A DNA stretch of 51,068 nt from an uncultured Rikenellaceae bacterium (GCA_904501625.1 CAJGBR010000003.1:1-51068), one strand, 5' to 3'. Positions 16,511 through 25,569 are shown, counted from the stretch's first letter. Numbers and translations are program-made. The notes: generated from the letters alone by a model not told the origin.

Positions 16511-17468
16511 GAATATTTCTATTGTAGTCCCCACCTATAACGAAGATGAATCTATCGGCGAATTGGCCGACGAGATTGCTGGTGTATTGCAGCCTCTGAA
16601 ACTCAGCTACGAGATAATCTTCATCGACGATGGTTCAACTGACCATTCGTGGAACGAAGTGTTGAGATTGTCAGACAAATATCCAGATGTAATTCGCGGA
16701 ATAAAATTCCTGCGCAACTATGGCAAATCGGCTGCACTATACGAGGGTTTTAAGGCCGCTGAGGGCGAAGTCGTAATCACAATGGACGCCGATCTTCAGG
16801 ATTCACCAAGCGAAATTCCAGAACTTCGCAAAATGATTCTCGAAGATGGATTCGATATGGTATCAGGCTGGAAACGTAAACGATATGACCCACTGAACAA
16901 ACGTCTGCCCAGCAAGTTCTTCAATGCTACAGCCCGCACCGTAACCGGCATCAAGTTGCACGATTTCAACTGCGGACTCAAAGCCTATAGACATAAAGTA
17001 GTTAAAAGCATCGAAGTCTATGGCGAGATGCACCGCTGGATTCCGTTCCTTGCCAAACGTGCAGGATTCCGCAAAATCGGAGAAAAAGTCGTACAACATC
17101 GTGCCCGCAAATACGGATTCTCGAAATTCGGATGGGAACGTATGATCAAAGGTTATCTCGATCTGCTGACTGTAACGTTTACCGAACGTTTCAGCAAAAG
17201 CCCAATGTACTTCTTCGGCAGTCTCGGCACACTTATGTTCCTCTTCGGCGGAGTAATCGCAGTATGGCTCATTACCGAAAAACTTATCCGCCAAATGAAT
17301 GGACTTGTCATCAGACAGGTCACCGAACAACCTCTGTTTTACCTTGCTCTTGTAATGGTAATTATCGGCACCCAAATGTTCCTTGCAGGCTTCCTGGGAG
17401 AACTCGTCTGCCGTAAATCTCCCTCAAGAAACGACTACTTGATTGACAACAAATTAAACTTAAAATAA
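16494..17468 (+). CDS. Family 2 glycosyltransferase, GtrB/DPM1-like, membrane-anchored
   Basis: The start is ATG 16494, giving 324 residues; a longer in-frame extension from 16365 is only the shadow of the previous gene. The GT-A domain shows SIVVPTYNEDESIGEL (8-23), IIFIDDGSTDHSW, FLRNYGKSAALYEGF and the metal-binding MDADLQDSP near residue 98, then FNCGLKAYRH. Two membrane helices follow (about 235-262 and 278-302). The layout matches enzymes that transfer a sugar from a nucleotide donor to a polyprenyl phosphate. Donor and acceptor are not readable. It overlaps the DUF4199 gene by 17 bases and the DUF4293 gene by 1 base. Confidence 0.9.
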   Translation: MKQFNKNISIVVPTYNEDESIGELADEIAGVLQPLKLSYEIIFIDDGSTDHSWNEVLRLSDKYPDVIRGIKFLRNYGKSAALYEGFKAAEGEVVITMDADLQDSPSEIPELRKMILEDGFDMVSGWKRKRYDPLNKRLPSKFFNATARTVTGIKLHDFNCGLKAYRHKVVKSIEVYGEMHRWIPFLAKRAGFRKIGEKVVQHRARKYGFSKFGWERMIKGYLDLLTVTFTERFSKSPMYFFGSLGTLMFLFGGVIAVWLITEKLIRQMNGLVIRQVTEQPLFYLALVMVIIGTQMFLAGFLGELVCRKSPSRNDYLIDNKLNLK

Positions 17469-17956
17469 TGATTCAAAGAAAACAAACAATCTGGTTGCTG
17501 CTCTCTGCAGCTGTATTAATCCCACTGTGGTTTATTCCATTCGCATCGTTCCTCGCAGGCGAAGAAGAAGCTCTGATTTTTATGAAAGGTTTGCTACTGA
17601 CAAACAGCGGCACGATGACTCCTGCAACAATGAGATTCGTAATCCTGATCTTTGCAACTCTTGTTCCGATTCTGACCATCTTCTTCTACAAACATCGCAA
17701 GGCTCAATTGGAATTCTGTCTGTCAAACATCATTCTCAGTGCAGTTCTGGTAGGTATGATTGTTGTTGACTGGTATACATTTTCAAATATCGACGTTGCA
17801 AAAATAGCCGAGGCAGGACTCCCGGAGGTTCACGAATTCAAACTTAACCTCTTCATATGCATCACTCCGCTGTTGTCAATGGGTATGAACTACTTGGCTT
17901 ACCGCCGGATTATGTACGATGAATTGCTGATCAAATCAATCGACAGAATTCGTTAA
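17468..17956 (+). CDS. DUF4293 membrane protein
   Basis: A 162-residue protein with four membrane segments. The N-terminal MIQRKQTIWLLLSAA and the C-terminal NYLAYRRIMYDELLIKSIDRIR are typical of DUF4293. That C-terminal segment is basic and cytoplasmic and looks like the most conserved part. Its ATG shares one base with the stop of the glycosyltransferase, and its TAA shares one base with the phoH ATG. Function is unknown. In Bacteroidota it is often found near rho and this glycosyltransferase, as here. Confidence 0.88.
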   Translation: MIQRKQTIWLLLSAAVLIPLWFIPFASFLAGEEEALIFMKGLLLTNSGTMTPATMRFVILIFATLVPILTIFFYKHRKAQLEFCLSNIILSAVLVGMIVVDWYTFSNIDVAKIAEAGLPEVHEFKLNLFICITPLLSMGMNYLAYRRIMYDELLIKSIDRIR

Positions 17957-18918
17957 TGAGTGAAAAAATTATCGAAATAGGAGATATTAATCCCCAGATA
18001 CTCTACGGAGCAGGAAATCGGGTAATGAATCACCTGATAAAAAAATTCCCTGCAACAAAAATCGTAGCACGTGGTCGAAAAATCAAGATCTCGGGCGAAG
18101 ACCAGAATGTTCGTGAACTGCACAGTAAGATTCTGGATCTGATGGAGTATGTGCGTCGCTATGGTCACGCCTCTGAAGATACGATAGACCAACTGTTTGA
18201 TTCGCCACTGATGCCAGACACTCCGAGTGACGAAAACCACAAAGATGTGATTGTCTATGGCAACAATGGGCTCGTTGTTAAGGCTCGTACTGCCAATCAG
18301 CGAATACTCGTAAATCTGTATGACGACCACGATATGATTTTCGCAATCGGCCCTGCCGGATCAGGAAAAACCTACACGGCGATTGCCCTAGCAGTTCGTG
18401 CCCTGAAAAATCGTGAAGTGCGTCGTATTATTCTGACCCGCCCCGCAGTTGAAGCCGGTGAAAAACTCGGCTTCTTGCCAGGTGATATGAAAGAAAAACT
18501 TGATCCGTATCTCAGACCGTTGTACGATGCCCTTAACGATATGATTCCGCCCCACAAACTATCGCAGTTTATGGAAGATGGTGTCGTACAAATTGCCCCG
18601 CTAGCATATATGAGAGGTCGCACATTGGACAATGCATTCGTAATTCTCGATGAAGCACAGAATACAACCCGCGAACAATTGAAGATGTTTCTAACACGAA
18701 TGGGACGGTCAGCGAAATTCATAATCAACGGCGATATTACCCAGATAGACCTACCAAGAAAAAACGACTCAGGATTGATGTCTACGGTCAAACTGCTTGA
18801 AAAAATCAAGGGCGTAGGAGTCGTGATGTTCGACAACTCAGACATTGTCCGTCACCCGCTAGTCGGCAAAATAGTAGCGGCATTCGAAAAGGAAAGTAAA
18901 ACTCAAATCGAAGAATAG
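17956..18918 (+). CDS. phoH: PhoH family ATPase/RNA-associated protein
   Basis: A 320-residue protein with an N-terminal KH-like region (about 8-75; NRVMNHLIKKFPATKIVARG). The PhoH ATPase domain has Walker A IGPAGSGKTYTAIALA near 131-146, RPAVEAGEKLGFLPGDMKEKLDPYLRPLYDAL, Walker B FVILDEAQNTTREQLKMFLTRMG and the arginine motif NGDITQIDLP. The family (PhoH/YbeZ) acts with YbeY in rRNA maturation and stress RNA handling. It is the last member of the overlapping chain; purC starts 2 bases after its stop. Confidence 0.95.
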   Translation: MSEKIIEIGDINPQILYGAGNRVMNHLIKKFPATKIVARGRKIKISGEDQNVRELHSKILDLMEYVRRYGHASEDTIDQLFDSPLMPDTPSDENHKDVIVYGNNGLVVKARTANQRILVNLYDDHDMIFAIGPAGSGKTYTAIALAVRALKNREVRRIILTRPAVEAGEKLGFLPGDMKEKLDPYLRPLYDALNDMIPPHKLSQFMEDGVVQIAPLAYMRGRTLDNAFVILDEAQNTTREQLKMFLTRMGRSAKFIINGDITQIDLPRKNDSGLMSTVKLLEKIKGVGVVMFDNSDIVRHPLVGKIVAAFEKESKTQIEE

Positions 18919-18920
18919 AT

Positions 18921-19874
18921 ATGAAAAAAGCTGTTTTAGGAACCAATTTCAACTTTGATAAACAAATTAATCTTTACAAAGGCAAGGTTCGTGATGTTTA
19001 TAATATTGATGACAAATATCTTGTAATGGTTGCAAGTGACCGCATCTCGGCATTCGATGTGGTACTCCCCAAAGGAATCCCATACAAAGGCCAGGTACTC
19101 AACCAGATTGCGTCGAAATTTCTGGACCAGACATCTGACATCTGTCCAAACTGGAAAATTGCATCTCCAGACCCAATGGTAACCGTTGGGTACAAGTGCG
19201 AAACATTCCCCGTAGAGATGATTGTACGAGCCTATCTTACAGGAAGTTCTTGGCGTGAGTACAAAGCCGGTAACCGTTCAATTTGCGGCGTACCAATCCC
19301 TGATGGAATGAGAGAACACCAACGCTTCGAAAAACCAATTATTACCCCTACAACCAAAGCCGAAATCGGCGACCACGACCAAAATATCTCTCGTGAAGAG
19401 ATTATTGCCAAAGGTCTTGTTTCGAAAGAAGACTACGAAAAATTGGAAGAATACTCAATGAAATTATTCCTGAGAGGCTCAGAAATTGCAGCTCAACGTG
19501 GTCTGATTCTGGTCGATACAAAATATGAATTCGGAAAAATCAATGGAGAAATCTGTCTGATTGATGAAATTCACACACCAGACTCATCTCGTTACTTCTA
19601 CGCTGATGGCTACCAAGAACGATTCGACAAAGGCGAACAACAACGTCAACTCTCAAAAGAGTTCGTACGCGAATGGCTGATGGAACACGGATTCCAAGGC
19701 CGTCAGGGCGATGTACTCCCAGAGATGACAGATGAATTTGTTGCAAGTGTCAGCGATAGATATATCGAACTGTATGAACATATTACAGGCGAAAAGTTCG
19801 TTCGTGATAAGACTGAAGAGGTTGAATCCCGCATCGAAGAAAATGTCAAAAATATGTTGGCTCGATTGCTCTAA
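18921..19874 (+). CDS. purC: Phosphoribosylaminoimidazole-succinocarboxamide synthase
   Basis: A 317-residue SAICAR synthetase that joins CAIR and aspartate with ATP in purine synthesis. Motifs seen are LYKGKVRDVYNIDDKYLVMVASDRISAFDVVLP (about 17-50), EMIVRAYLTGSSWREY, PTTKAEIGDHD, RGLILVDTKYEFGKING and DEIHTPDSSRYFYAD. The length fits the longer PurC type of Bacteroidota (about 310). It is the terminal gene of the cluster, likely co-transcribed with phoH; I see no strong terminator after it. Confidence 0.97.
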   Translation: MKKAVLGTNFNFDKQINLYKGKVRDVYNIDDKYLVMVASDRISAFDVVLPKGIPYKGQVLNQIASKFLDQTSDICPNWKIASPDPMVTVGYKCETFPVEMIVRAYLTGSSWREYKAGNRSICGVPIPDGMREHQRFEKPIITPTTKAEIGDHDQNISREEIIAKGLVSKEDYEKLEEYSMKLFLRGSEIAAQRGLILVDTKYEFGKINGEICLIDEIHTPDSSRYFYADGYQERFDKGEQQRQLSKEFVREWLMEHGFQGRQGDVLPEMTDEFVASVSDRYIELYEHITGEKFVRDKTEEVESRIEENVKNMLARLL

Positions 19875-19913
19875 AGCAGCAACTGCCCGCCGGTAAACAA
19901 TTTCTGACACAGC

Positions 19914-19946
19914 ATTTGCAATTGGCAGGATTTATCGTTATCTTTG
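19914..19946 (+). promoter_or_regulatory. Promoter of the porin-transglycosylase operon
   Basis: TTTG 19914-19917, a 21-base spacer and TATCTTTG 19939-19946 match the Bacteroidota consensus. The predicted start near 19952 lies about 17 bases before the ATG. Confidence 0.72.
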
Positions 19947-19968
19947 TGCGGAATTGCCGAGCAGAAAA

Positions 19969-22023
19969 ATGATAACAAACCAATATTTACATAAGATAAA
20001 ATCAGGTCTGTATATTATTACCGGCCTGGTTTTTGTTTTTCTTGCACAAACCGTTTCTGCACAAAACCCTAACCAATTTGACAGAAACCAACAAGATTTG
20101 GAAAAACTGCAAGAAATGATGGCCAATCGTGCCAAAAAAGATACCACCAAAAAAGAACGCAAACCACTGACTTCCTATTTTTTCAACGATTCGCTTAAAT
20201 CAAAAAGAATCTTTGCGTGGAATGTAAATAGATATTTCAACCATATCGATACCATTGCAGTCGATACAATGATGCAGAACTTCGAACAGGACTACCCGTT
20301 CTTTCATAAGACAGACGTGGGTTCGGCTTGGCTCGGAAACCTTGGAGCTGCGTCAATCCCACTAAATGCACGACTCAGACCACAATATAATAATTTCCAA
20401 TTTGTTCAGGCTTTTGATGCCTATCTGTTCAATCCGTCTAAGGCTCGGTTCTTCAATGTCAAAAGACCGTTCACCCATCTCTCCTACTTCGAGTCGGGAC
20501 AGAAATCTAAAGCCGAAGAGCAACTGCGTGTAACCCACGCACAAAACATCTCGCCGTCATCAGGATTCAACCTCGACTACAAAAACCGAGGTACAAAGGG
20601 AATGTATGCCAATCAAAATGCCAAAGATAAGAACCTCTCCTTTGTATTCTCTCACACCGGCAGAAAATATTCGGCCCACGCAGGTTATGTCTACAATATG
20701 GGGGACATCAGAAACAATGGCGGTATTCTGAGAGATAGCGACGTTGCCGACACAGTATACGAAGACCCCGCAAACATCGATGTCAGACTATTGGACTCGA
20801 AGACTAAATTCAAAGGCAATTCGTTCTTTGCAGTGCAGTCAATCGGATTGACTTTTGCTCGATCTGAAGATCAAGACGTATCCATCTCAAACAAAAGTTC
20901 GCTCTTCTTCGGTCACTCAATCGAATACTCGCGGTACCATATGACATATACCGATACAAAATCGAACAGCAAAGATTTCTACAAAAACTGGTATATCAAT
21001 CCCAATCAATCGGCAGATACGCTGAGCGAGTCACTACTCGAGAATCGACTATTTATGCAGATTCAGCCATACGACAGAAACGGCATACTTGGCTTAATCG
21101 ATGCAGGTATGGGATATGCTACACATAAATATTATCAATTCACACCTAATCAGTTCATTACTCTGAATAACAGCGAGGTCAAACGTACAGATTTTTACAT
21201 TTACGGCTCAGCTCAAGGTGCACTGAAAAAATATATCAATTGGATTGCTGATGCCCAGTACCATCTGACCGGATTCCGCAGTCAGGATATGAAACTATAT
21301 GGACAGATGAACTTTTTTGCATTCATCGGAAATAAACCTGCAACACTTACACTTAAGGCTTCTCTCGAAAAACGAACTCCGAACTGGTGGTACGAAAACT
21401 ACTACTCGAACCACTATATGTGGACCAATAATTTTGAGAAAGAAACCGAAACTCGTCTGGAAGCAAATATGACTATTCCTCATATCAATTTCGAAATCGG
21501 AATTAGCCATATAATGACTTCGGACAAAATCTACTACAACTCAGAGGCCCTTCCTAAACAATACAGCGGATCGGTAAATGTTACGGGACTCTTTGTCAGA
21601 AAAGATTTCATACTGGGTAAATTACACCTGAATAACCGAGCATTGTTCCAATGGAGCAACGTGCAGGAGGTTGTACCCGTTCCTCAAGTGAGTCTTATGG
21701 CACAATACTATTTACAGTTTGACATCGTTAAAAATGTTCTGAGAGTTCAACTAGGTGCCGACGGATTCTTCAATAGCCGCTATTACGCATTCGGTTATAA
21801 TCCAGCTACTGCCCAATTCTACAACCAACGTGAAAAGGAATTAGGCAAATACCCTTACGGCGATATCTTCGTAAATGCCAAGTGGAAACGTATGAGAATT
21901 CTGATCAAATACCAACATTTCAATGAGGGATTATTCAAGACTCGCAATTCATTCTCCGTACTACACTACCCAATGAATCGACCAATGTTAAAACTCGGTT
22001 TTTCTTGGGAGTTCTATGACTAA
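19969..22023 (+). CDS. Putative outer-membrane porin (Porin_10-like)
   Basis: The start is ATG 19969; a TTG at 19954 is in frame but less likely. This gives 684 residues with signal peptide MITNQYLHKIKSGLYIITGLVFVFLAQTVSAQ written here in two parts: a basic N-terminus and a hydrophobic core ending VSA-Q near residue 32. Next comes a polar region with QNPNQFDRNQQDLEKLQEMM, then long barrel sequence (FFHKTDVGSAWLGNLG, SPSSGFNLDYKNRGTKGMYANQ) ending GFSWEFYD with an aromatic near the C-terminus. The motifs and size match the Bacteroidota 'putative porin' family. Substrate is unknown. The stop overlaps the next gene's start. Confidence 0.82.
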   Translation: MITNQYLHKIKSGLYIITGLVFVFLAQTVSAQNPNQFDRNQQDLEKLQEMMANRAKKDTTKKERKPLTSYFFNDSLKSKRIFAWNVNRYFNHIDTIAVDTMMQNFEQDYPFFHKTDVGSAWLGNLGAASIPLNARLRPQYNNFQFVQAFDAYLFNPSKARFFNVKRPFTHLSYFESGQKSKAEEQLRVTHAQNISPSSGFNLDYKNRGTKGMYANQNAKDKNLSFVFSHTGRKYSAHAGYVYNMGDIRNNGGILRDSDVADTVYEDPANIDVRLLDSKTKFKGNSFFAVQSIGLTFARSEDQDVSISNKSSLFFGHSIEYSRYHMTYTDTKSNSKDFYKNWYINPNQSADTLSESLLENRLFMQIQPYDRNGILGLIDAGMGYATHKYYQFTPNQFITLNNSEVKRTDFYIYGSAQGALKKYINWIADAQYHLTGFRSQDMKLYGQMNFFAFIGNKPATLTLKASLEKRTPNWWYENYYSNHYMWTNNFEKETETRLEANMTIPHINFEIGISHIMTSDKIYYNSEALPKQYSGSVNVTGLFVRKDFILGKLHLNNRALFQWSNVQEVVPVPQVSLMAQYYLQFDIVKNVLRVQLGADGFFNSRYYAFGYNPATAQFYNQREKELGKYPYGDIFVNAKWKRMRILIKYQHFNEGLFKTRNSFSVLHYPMNRPMLKLGFSWEFYD

Positions 22024-23375
22024 TGTCTATGAAAAATAAATTGATCTCGTTTTCTTTAATCCTGATCATTTTAAGTTTCGTCCTAAGCACAATTATTCAT
22101 CAAAGTTCACCACCAATCTCGGACAAACTTCTTAAAGTCAGCATCAACAACTCTATGTCTGGTTGTTTCTCTATTAACAGACAGATATTTGGCTTGCCGA
22201 TAGAGATACTTGAGTGCTATGCAAAATCTCGAAACCTGATTCTATTAACAATCAAACAAGATAGTTCCGAAAACATACAGCAGGACATAGACTTCTCATT
22301 TTCACCAAGTTACAACACAACGACCGACTCGGATAAATTGTTAATACATAAGACTTATCTCTCACTACTGACACATAAAAAAAACACTTCGGAATTATCC
22401 GGCGATTCGTCAAAATTGGTATTCCCCAAAAACCAGAAAATCAGAATCGCACGAGGAATAACAGACACTCTCCTATTTAATAAACTGACTCAAGCAGGCT
22501 GTACGATAACATTCAGTTTACAGGATCCGTTTCTTGATATTATCGATTTGAATGACGGAACTTGCGACTACCTTATCTGCATCGAAGAGGTAGCTAACGT
22601 GGGATCTGGGCTAATCAAGACCGTTCGGAAACTATTCGATTTCCCGACTCCGATACATATATATCTGAAGCTGGAGTCTCAAAAGAATATCCTTAAAAGA
22701 GATTTCCTGAGCTGGTTTGAGGAGTTCAAAAAACAAGAACAATTCAAAAAACTCACACGTTTGTACTCCGAGCCATATATTGCACCGTATATCATAACAC
22801 AATCTATGCAACATCCCGATTCAGGTCGCATCTCAAATTTCGATAACATCATAAAAGAAGTCAGCCGTGATTCGGGTTACGACTGGAGATTCATATCGGC
22901 AATAACCTATAACGAATCGAAATTCAACGAATACTGCATCTCAATTCGCGGAGCTAAAGGCCTTATGCAGATTATGCCAGCTGTTGCGAACTCGCTTGGG
23001 CACGACTCTCTAAACATTATGAATCCGAAAGATAACATCTTGTTAGGCACAAAAATTCTGAAACGAATCGAAGAAATTTTATACATATCACCAAATACCT
23101 CTGACCGCGACCGACTTTCGGTAATACTTGCCTGTTACAATGGCGGTATCGGTCATATCCTAGACATTCGCGACATTGTTCGCTCAAAGGGTGGTAATCC
23201 AGACAAATGGAGTGAACTGGTCAATGTTCTCAGAAACGAAAAACCTTCGGCCAACGAACTGAGATATGGCAAATTCAACGGGTCAGAAACTATTGCCTTC
23301 GTTAAGAATGTACTCTCAACTTACGACAAATACTGTAAATTAGTCACTGAAAATCAACCAAGTACACCAGAATAA
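22023..23375 (+). CDS. MltF-like membrane-bound lytic transglycosylase
   Basis: A 450-residue protein starting at ATG 22023, which overlaps the porin TAA by one base; ATG 22029 is an alternative. Residues 8-27 are a hydrophobic segment, followed by a solute-binding-protein-like domain (about 35-250; LKVSINNSMSGCFSINRQIFGLPIEI). The SLT domain (about 280-440) carries the catalytic Glu in TYNESKFN near residue 299, then GAKGLMQIMPAVANSLG and CYNGGIGHI. It cleaves the MurNAc-GlcNAc bond to leave 1,6-anhydroMurNAc ends. The arrangement is that of MltF. Coupling to a porin suggests wall opening for outer-membrane assembly, but this is inference. The 3' end overlaps ispE by 22 bases. Confidence 0.88.
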   Translation: MSMKNKLISFSLILIILSFVLSTIIHQSSPPISDKLLKVSINNSMSGCFSINRQIFGLPIEILECYAKSRNLILLTIKQDSSENIQQDIDFSFSPSYNTTTDSDKLLIHKTYLSLLTHKKNTSELSGDSSKLVFPKNQKIRIARGITDTLLFNKLTQAGCTITFSLQDPFLDIIDLNDGTCDYLICIEEVANVGSGLIKTVRKLFDFPTPIHIYLKLESQKNILKRDFLSWFEEFKKQEQFKKLTRLYSEPYIAPYIITQSMQHPDSGRISNFDNIIKEVSRDSGYDWRFISAITYNESKFNEYCISIRGAKGLMQIMPAVANSLGHDSLNIMNPKDNILLGTKILKRIEEILYISPNTSDRDRLSVILACYNGGIGHILDIRDIVRSKGGNPDKWSELVNVLRNEKPSANELRYGKFNGSETIAFVKNVLSTYDKYCKLVTENQPSTPE

Positions 23376-24172
23376 ATAAAATGATTTTTCAGACAATCTG
23401 GAATCGACACATCATCTGAAAACAAGCCGAACATTGCCGAACCTGAACCTGACATTGATGCATAAATTGCTCCCATTTCATAAAGTTGTTCTTTTATTTC
23501 TCTCAGCAACGGAAACTTAACAAATAACGACTCTTCGAAATCATTCACCAATCGGTCTCTCCAGCAATCGATAGGCTGAGACACAATGTCAGAGGGGAAT
23601 ATTTGTGGCACGTACGGAATAACTCCCGAATAGGCCTCGGCTGTACTAACAAAAATATCTGGTTTTATGATTACAATATTCACACCCGCAAGAGAAAGTC
23701 CGACCGGTTGTAGCACTTCGCCACGACTCGAAGCCACTGCTGATTGTGAGTCAATGAAGAACGGAATATCACTGCCTAGTTCAGCTGCCAATGACCTTAA
23801 ATTTTCCGCATAAAGATGTAACTCAAATAGGTCGTTCAGGCCATTCAGTACCGCAGCTGCATCTGCCGAACCTCCACCAAGTCCTGCACCGAACGGCACC
23901 TTCTTATGTAAATGCATCTTTACACCGCCAAGTCCGTAACGTGTTCGCATCAGTTCATACGCCTTGACACAGAGATTCTTGTGCGGCTGACAATCTACAA
24001 TAAGTCCACTTGACGAGAATTGACAACCAGAATCATCACTTTTCAAAATTTCGATTACGTCAGTCAACCCCTCAACAGGATACATAACTGTCTGGATATT
24101 ATGGTAATTATCCTCTCTACGATTCAGAATACTCAGTCCAAGATTAATCTTGCTTGCCGGAAATGTGATCAT
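23354..24172 (-). CDS. ispE: 4-diphosphocytidyl-2-C-methyl-D-erythritol kinase
   Basis: The start is ATG 24172, giving 272 residues beginning MITFPASKINLGLSIL; the upstream in-frame extension runs back through the promoter and is rejected. It is a GHMP kinase: PASKINLGL supplies the conserved Lys/Asn, PFGAGLGGGSADAAAV is the ATP-binding glycine loop, LGSDIPFF holds the catalytic Asp, and ASMSGSGSAMFGLF is the third GHMP motif. It phosphorylates CDP-methylerythritol in the MEP isoprenoid pathway. This agrees with uppS at 47787, which uses the products. It converges with the MltF gene and diverges from the GSCFA gene. Confidence 0.96.
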   Translation of the reverse strand: MITFPASKINLGLSILNRREDNYHNIQTVMYPVEGLTDVIEILKSDDSGCQFSSSGLIVDCQPHKNLCVKAYELMRTRYGLGGVKMHLHKKVPFGAGLGGGSADAAAVLNGLNDLFELHLYAENLRSLAAELGSDIPFFIDSQSAVASSRGEVLQPVGLSLAGVNIVIIKPDIFVSTAEAYSGVIPYVPQIFPSDIVSQPIDCWRDRLVNDFEESLFVKFPLLREIKEQLYEMGAIYASMSGSGSAMFGLFSDDVSIPDCLKNHFIYSGVLG

Positions 24173-24198
24173 AACAATAATTTTCTCAACGAAAAATC

Positions 24199-24216
24199 TT
24201 AACTTTGCAAAGTTAA
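24199..24216. promoter_or_regulatory. Palindromic double -7 element, divergent promoters of ispE and the GSCFA gene
   Basis: TTAACTTTGCAAAGTTAA is a perfect 18-base palindrome. It presents TAACTTTG, a TANNTTTG match, on both strands (plus 24200-24207, minus 24215-24208). The plus copy lies 27 bases before ATG 24234 and the minus copy 36 bases before ATG 24172. Neither side has a clear -33 TTTG. Confidence 0.65.
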
Positions 24217-24233
24217 CCAATTCGCATTAAAAA

Positions 24234-25208
24234 ATGAAATTTACGACACAAGTCGAAATCCCAAATTCGAATTTCACAATCGGATATGACACCCCAACTA
24301 TGATTGTAGGGTCGTGTTTTGCACAGAATATTGGGAATAAAATGGCAGAATGGCATCTGCCAATTTCGTTAAACCCTTGTGGCGTAGCATTTAATCCGAT
24401 CTCGGTAATTAACACTTTTGATTTGATTATCAATAAAATCAAAATCGGCAATGATGCTCTAATACAAAATGGCGACCTTTGGTGCAGCTTGTACCACTCA
24501 ACACAATTCTCTAAAACCGATCGCAATCTATTGCTCGAAGGCATCGAGGCTGCGTTGACATCGGCTCGTGAAATATTTTCTAATGCTAAATTTGTTATCA
24601 TAACTTTGGGCACAGCGTGGATTTATCGACACCTGAAATCGGGGTTGATTGTGAATAATTGTCATAAACTGCCAGATGGAGAGTTCTCCAGAGAATTGCT
24701 CTCCGTAGATAAAATCGTGGAATCGTTTCAGAGATTATTCTCAGAAACTGCATTTTTTGATAAACAGATAATTCTGACAGTCAGTCCAGTACGACATATT
24801 AAAGACTCTCTGCACGGGAACAACATCAGCAAGTCGACACTTCTGCTGGCAATAAACCAACTCGTCGCAAAATCTGCAAATGTACACTACTTTCCGGCCT
24901 ATGAAATTGTGCTTGACGAACTGAGGGATTACAGATTTTATGCCGACGACCTGACTCATCCATCAAAAATGGCAATTGAATATATATGGGAAAAATTTTC
25001 GAATTGGGCAATTACACTGCAAACCAGACAGATTGCAACAGAATTACGCAAAATTGACGCTGCAATGGCACACCGTCCAATTAACCAAGACTCTCAGCAA
25101 CACGCTTCATTCAGAAAACAGATGTTCGAAAAAGTTGTCTATCTGAAAAATAAATACCCAAACATCAACCTTGACAGACAATTAGAATTTTTCAATGACA
25201 TTTTTTAA
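24234..25208 (+). CDS. GSCFA domain protein
   Basis: A 324-residue protein with the eponymous MIVGSCFAQNIGNKM at about residues 23-37, followed by NPCGVAFNPISV, VITLGTAWIYR, ILTVSPVRHIKDSLHGNN and DDLTHPSKMAIEYIW. GSCFA proteins belong to the SGNH/GDSL hydrolase-like group: the Ser in GSCF and the DxxHP pair near the C-terminus are placed like catalytic residues. A carbohydrate or peptidoglycan O-acyl target has been suggested for relatives, but no substrate is established here. There is no signal peptide, so it is probably cytoplasmic. It overlaps the next gene by 14 bases. Confidence 0.92.
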   Translation: MKFTTQVEIPNSNFTIGYDTPTMIVGSCFAQNIGNKMAEWHLPISLNPCGVAFNPISVINTFDLIINKIKIGNDALIQNGDLWCSLYHSTQFSKTDRNLLLEGIEAALTSAREIFSNAKFVIITLGTAWIYRHLKSGLIVNNCHKLPDGEFSRELLSVDKIVESFQRLFSETAFFDKQIILTVSPVRHIKDSLHGNNISKSTLLLAINQLVAKSANVHYFPAYEIVLDELRDYRFYADDLTHPSKMAIEYIWEKFSNWAITLQTRQIATELRKIDAAMAHRPINQDSQQHASFRKQMFEKVVYLKNKYPNINLDRQLEFFNDIF

Positions 25209-25569
25209 CAAACATACAACCTGTAATCGTTGCGACTCTCAAGTAAAGATTCCTTTTCTCTGGAAGTGTGGCGTAGAAATCGTATTCTACTGTCCAAAGT
25301 GTCATAAACCATTTCTACTGAACTACAGATTCGGAGCTGTAGCCTGGGCGATTGGAATTATTTCGGCATCTGTGATTGTTCAACTGTTAGGATTGATTGG
25401 TTGCGGATTTTCAACAATACTTTCAATGATAATTTTTATTCCGATTATGGCTGCAGCAACACTGCTGATTCGGACAAAGTTGCTTATCATCAATTCAAGA
25501 CGACACACCCAATCACGCAATCTTACGGCCGAAGAACCCCATCAGCAATTTCCACCACACACGGAATAG
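25195..25569 (+). CDS. Small zinc-ribbon membrane protein
   Basis: A 124-residue protein. Its N-terminus has two cysteine pairs, TCNRCDS (about 9-15) and YCPKCHKP (about 32-39), plus a single Cys in WKCGVE, which looks like a treble-clef or zinc-ribbon fold. Two membrane helices follow (about 50-68 and 73-92) and then a basic, polar tail. The start overlaps the GSCFA stop by 14 bases, which suggests coupled translation. The last 57 bases are antisense to the 3' end of the flippase. I recognise no named family. Confidence 0.6.
   Translation: MTFFNKHTTCNRCDSQVKIPFLWKCGVEIVFYCPKCHKPFLLNYRFGAVAWAIGIISASVIVQLLGLIGCGFSTILSMIIFIPIMAAATLLIRTKLLIINSRRHTQSRNLTAEEPHQQFPPHTE

Noticed and set aside
16863..17375. 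A 170-codon minus-strand frame over the glycosyltransferase
   Set aside because: It is the reverse-strand shadow of the GT2 catalytic and membrane region.
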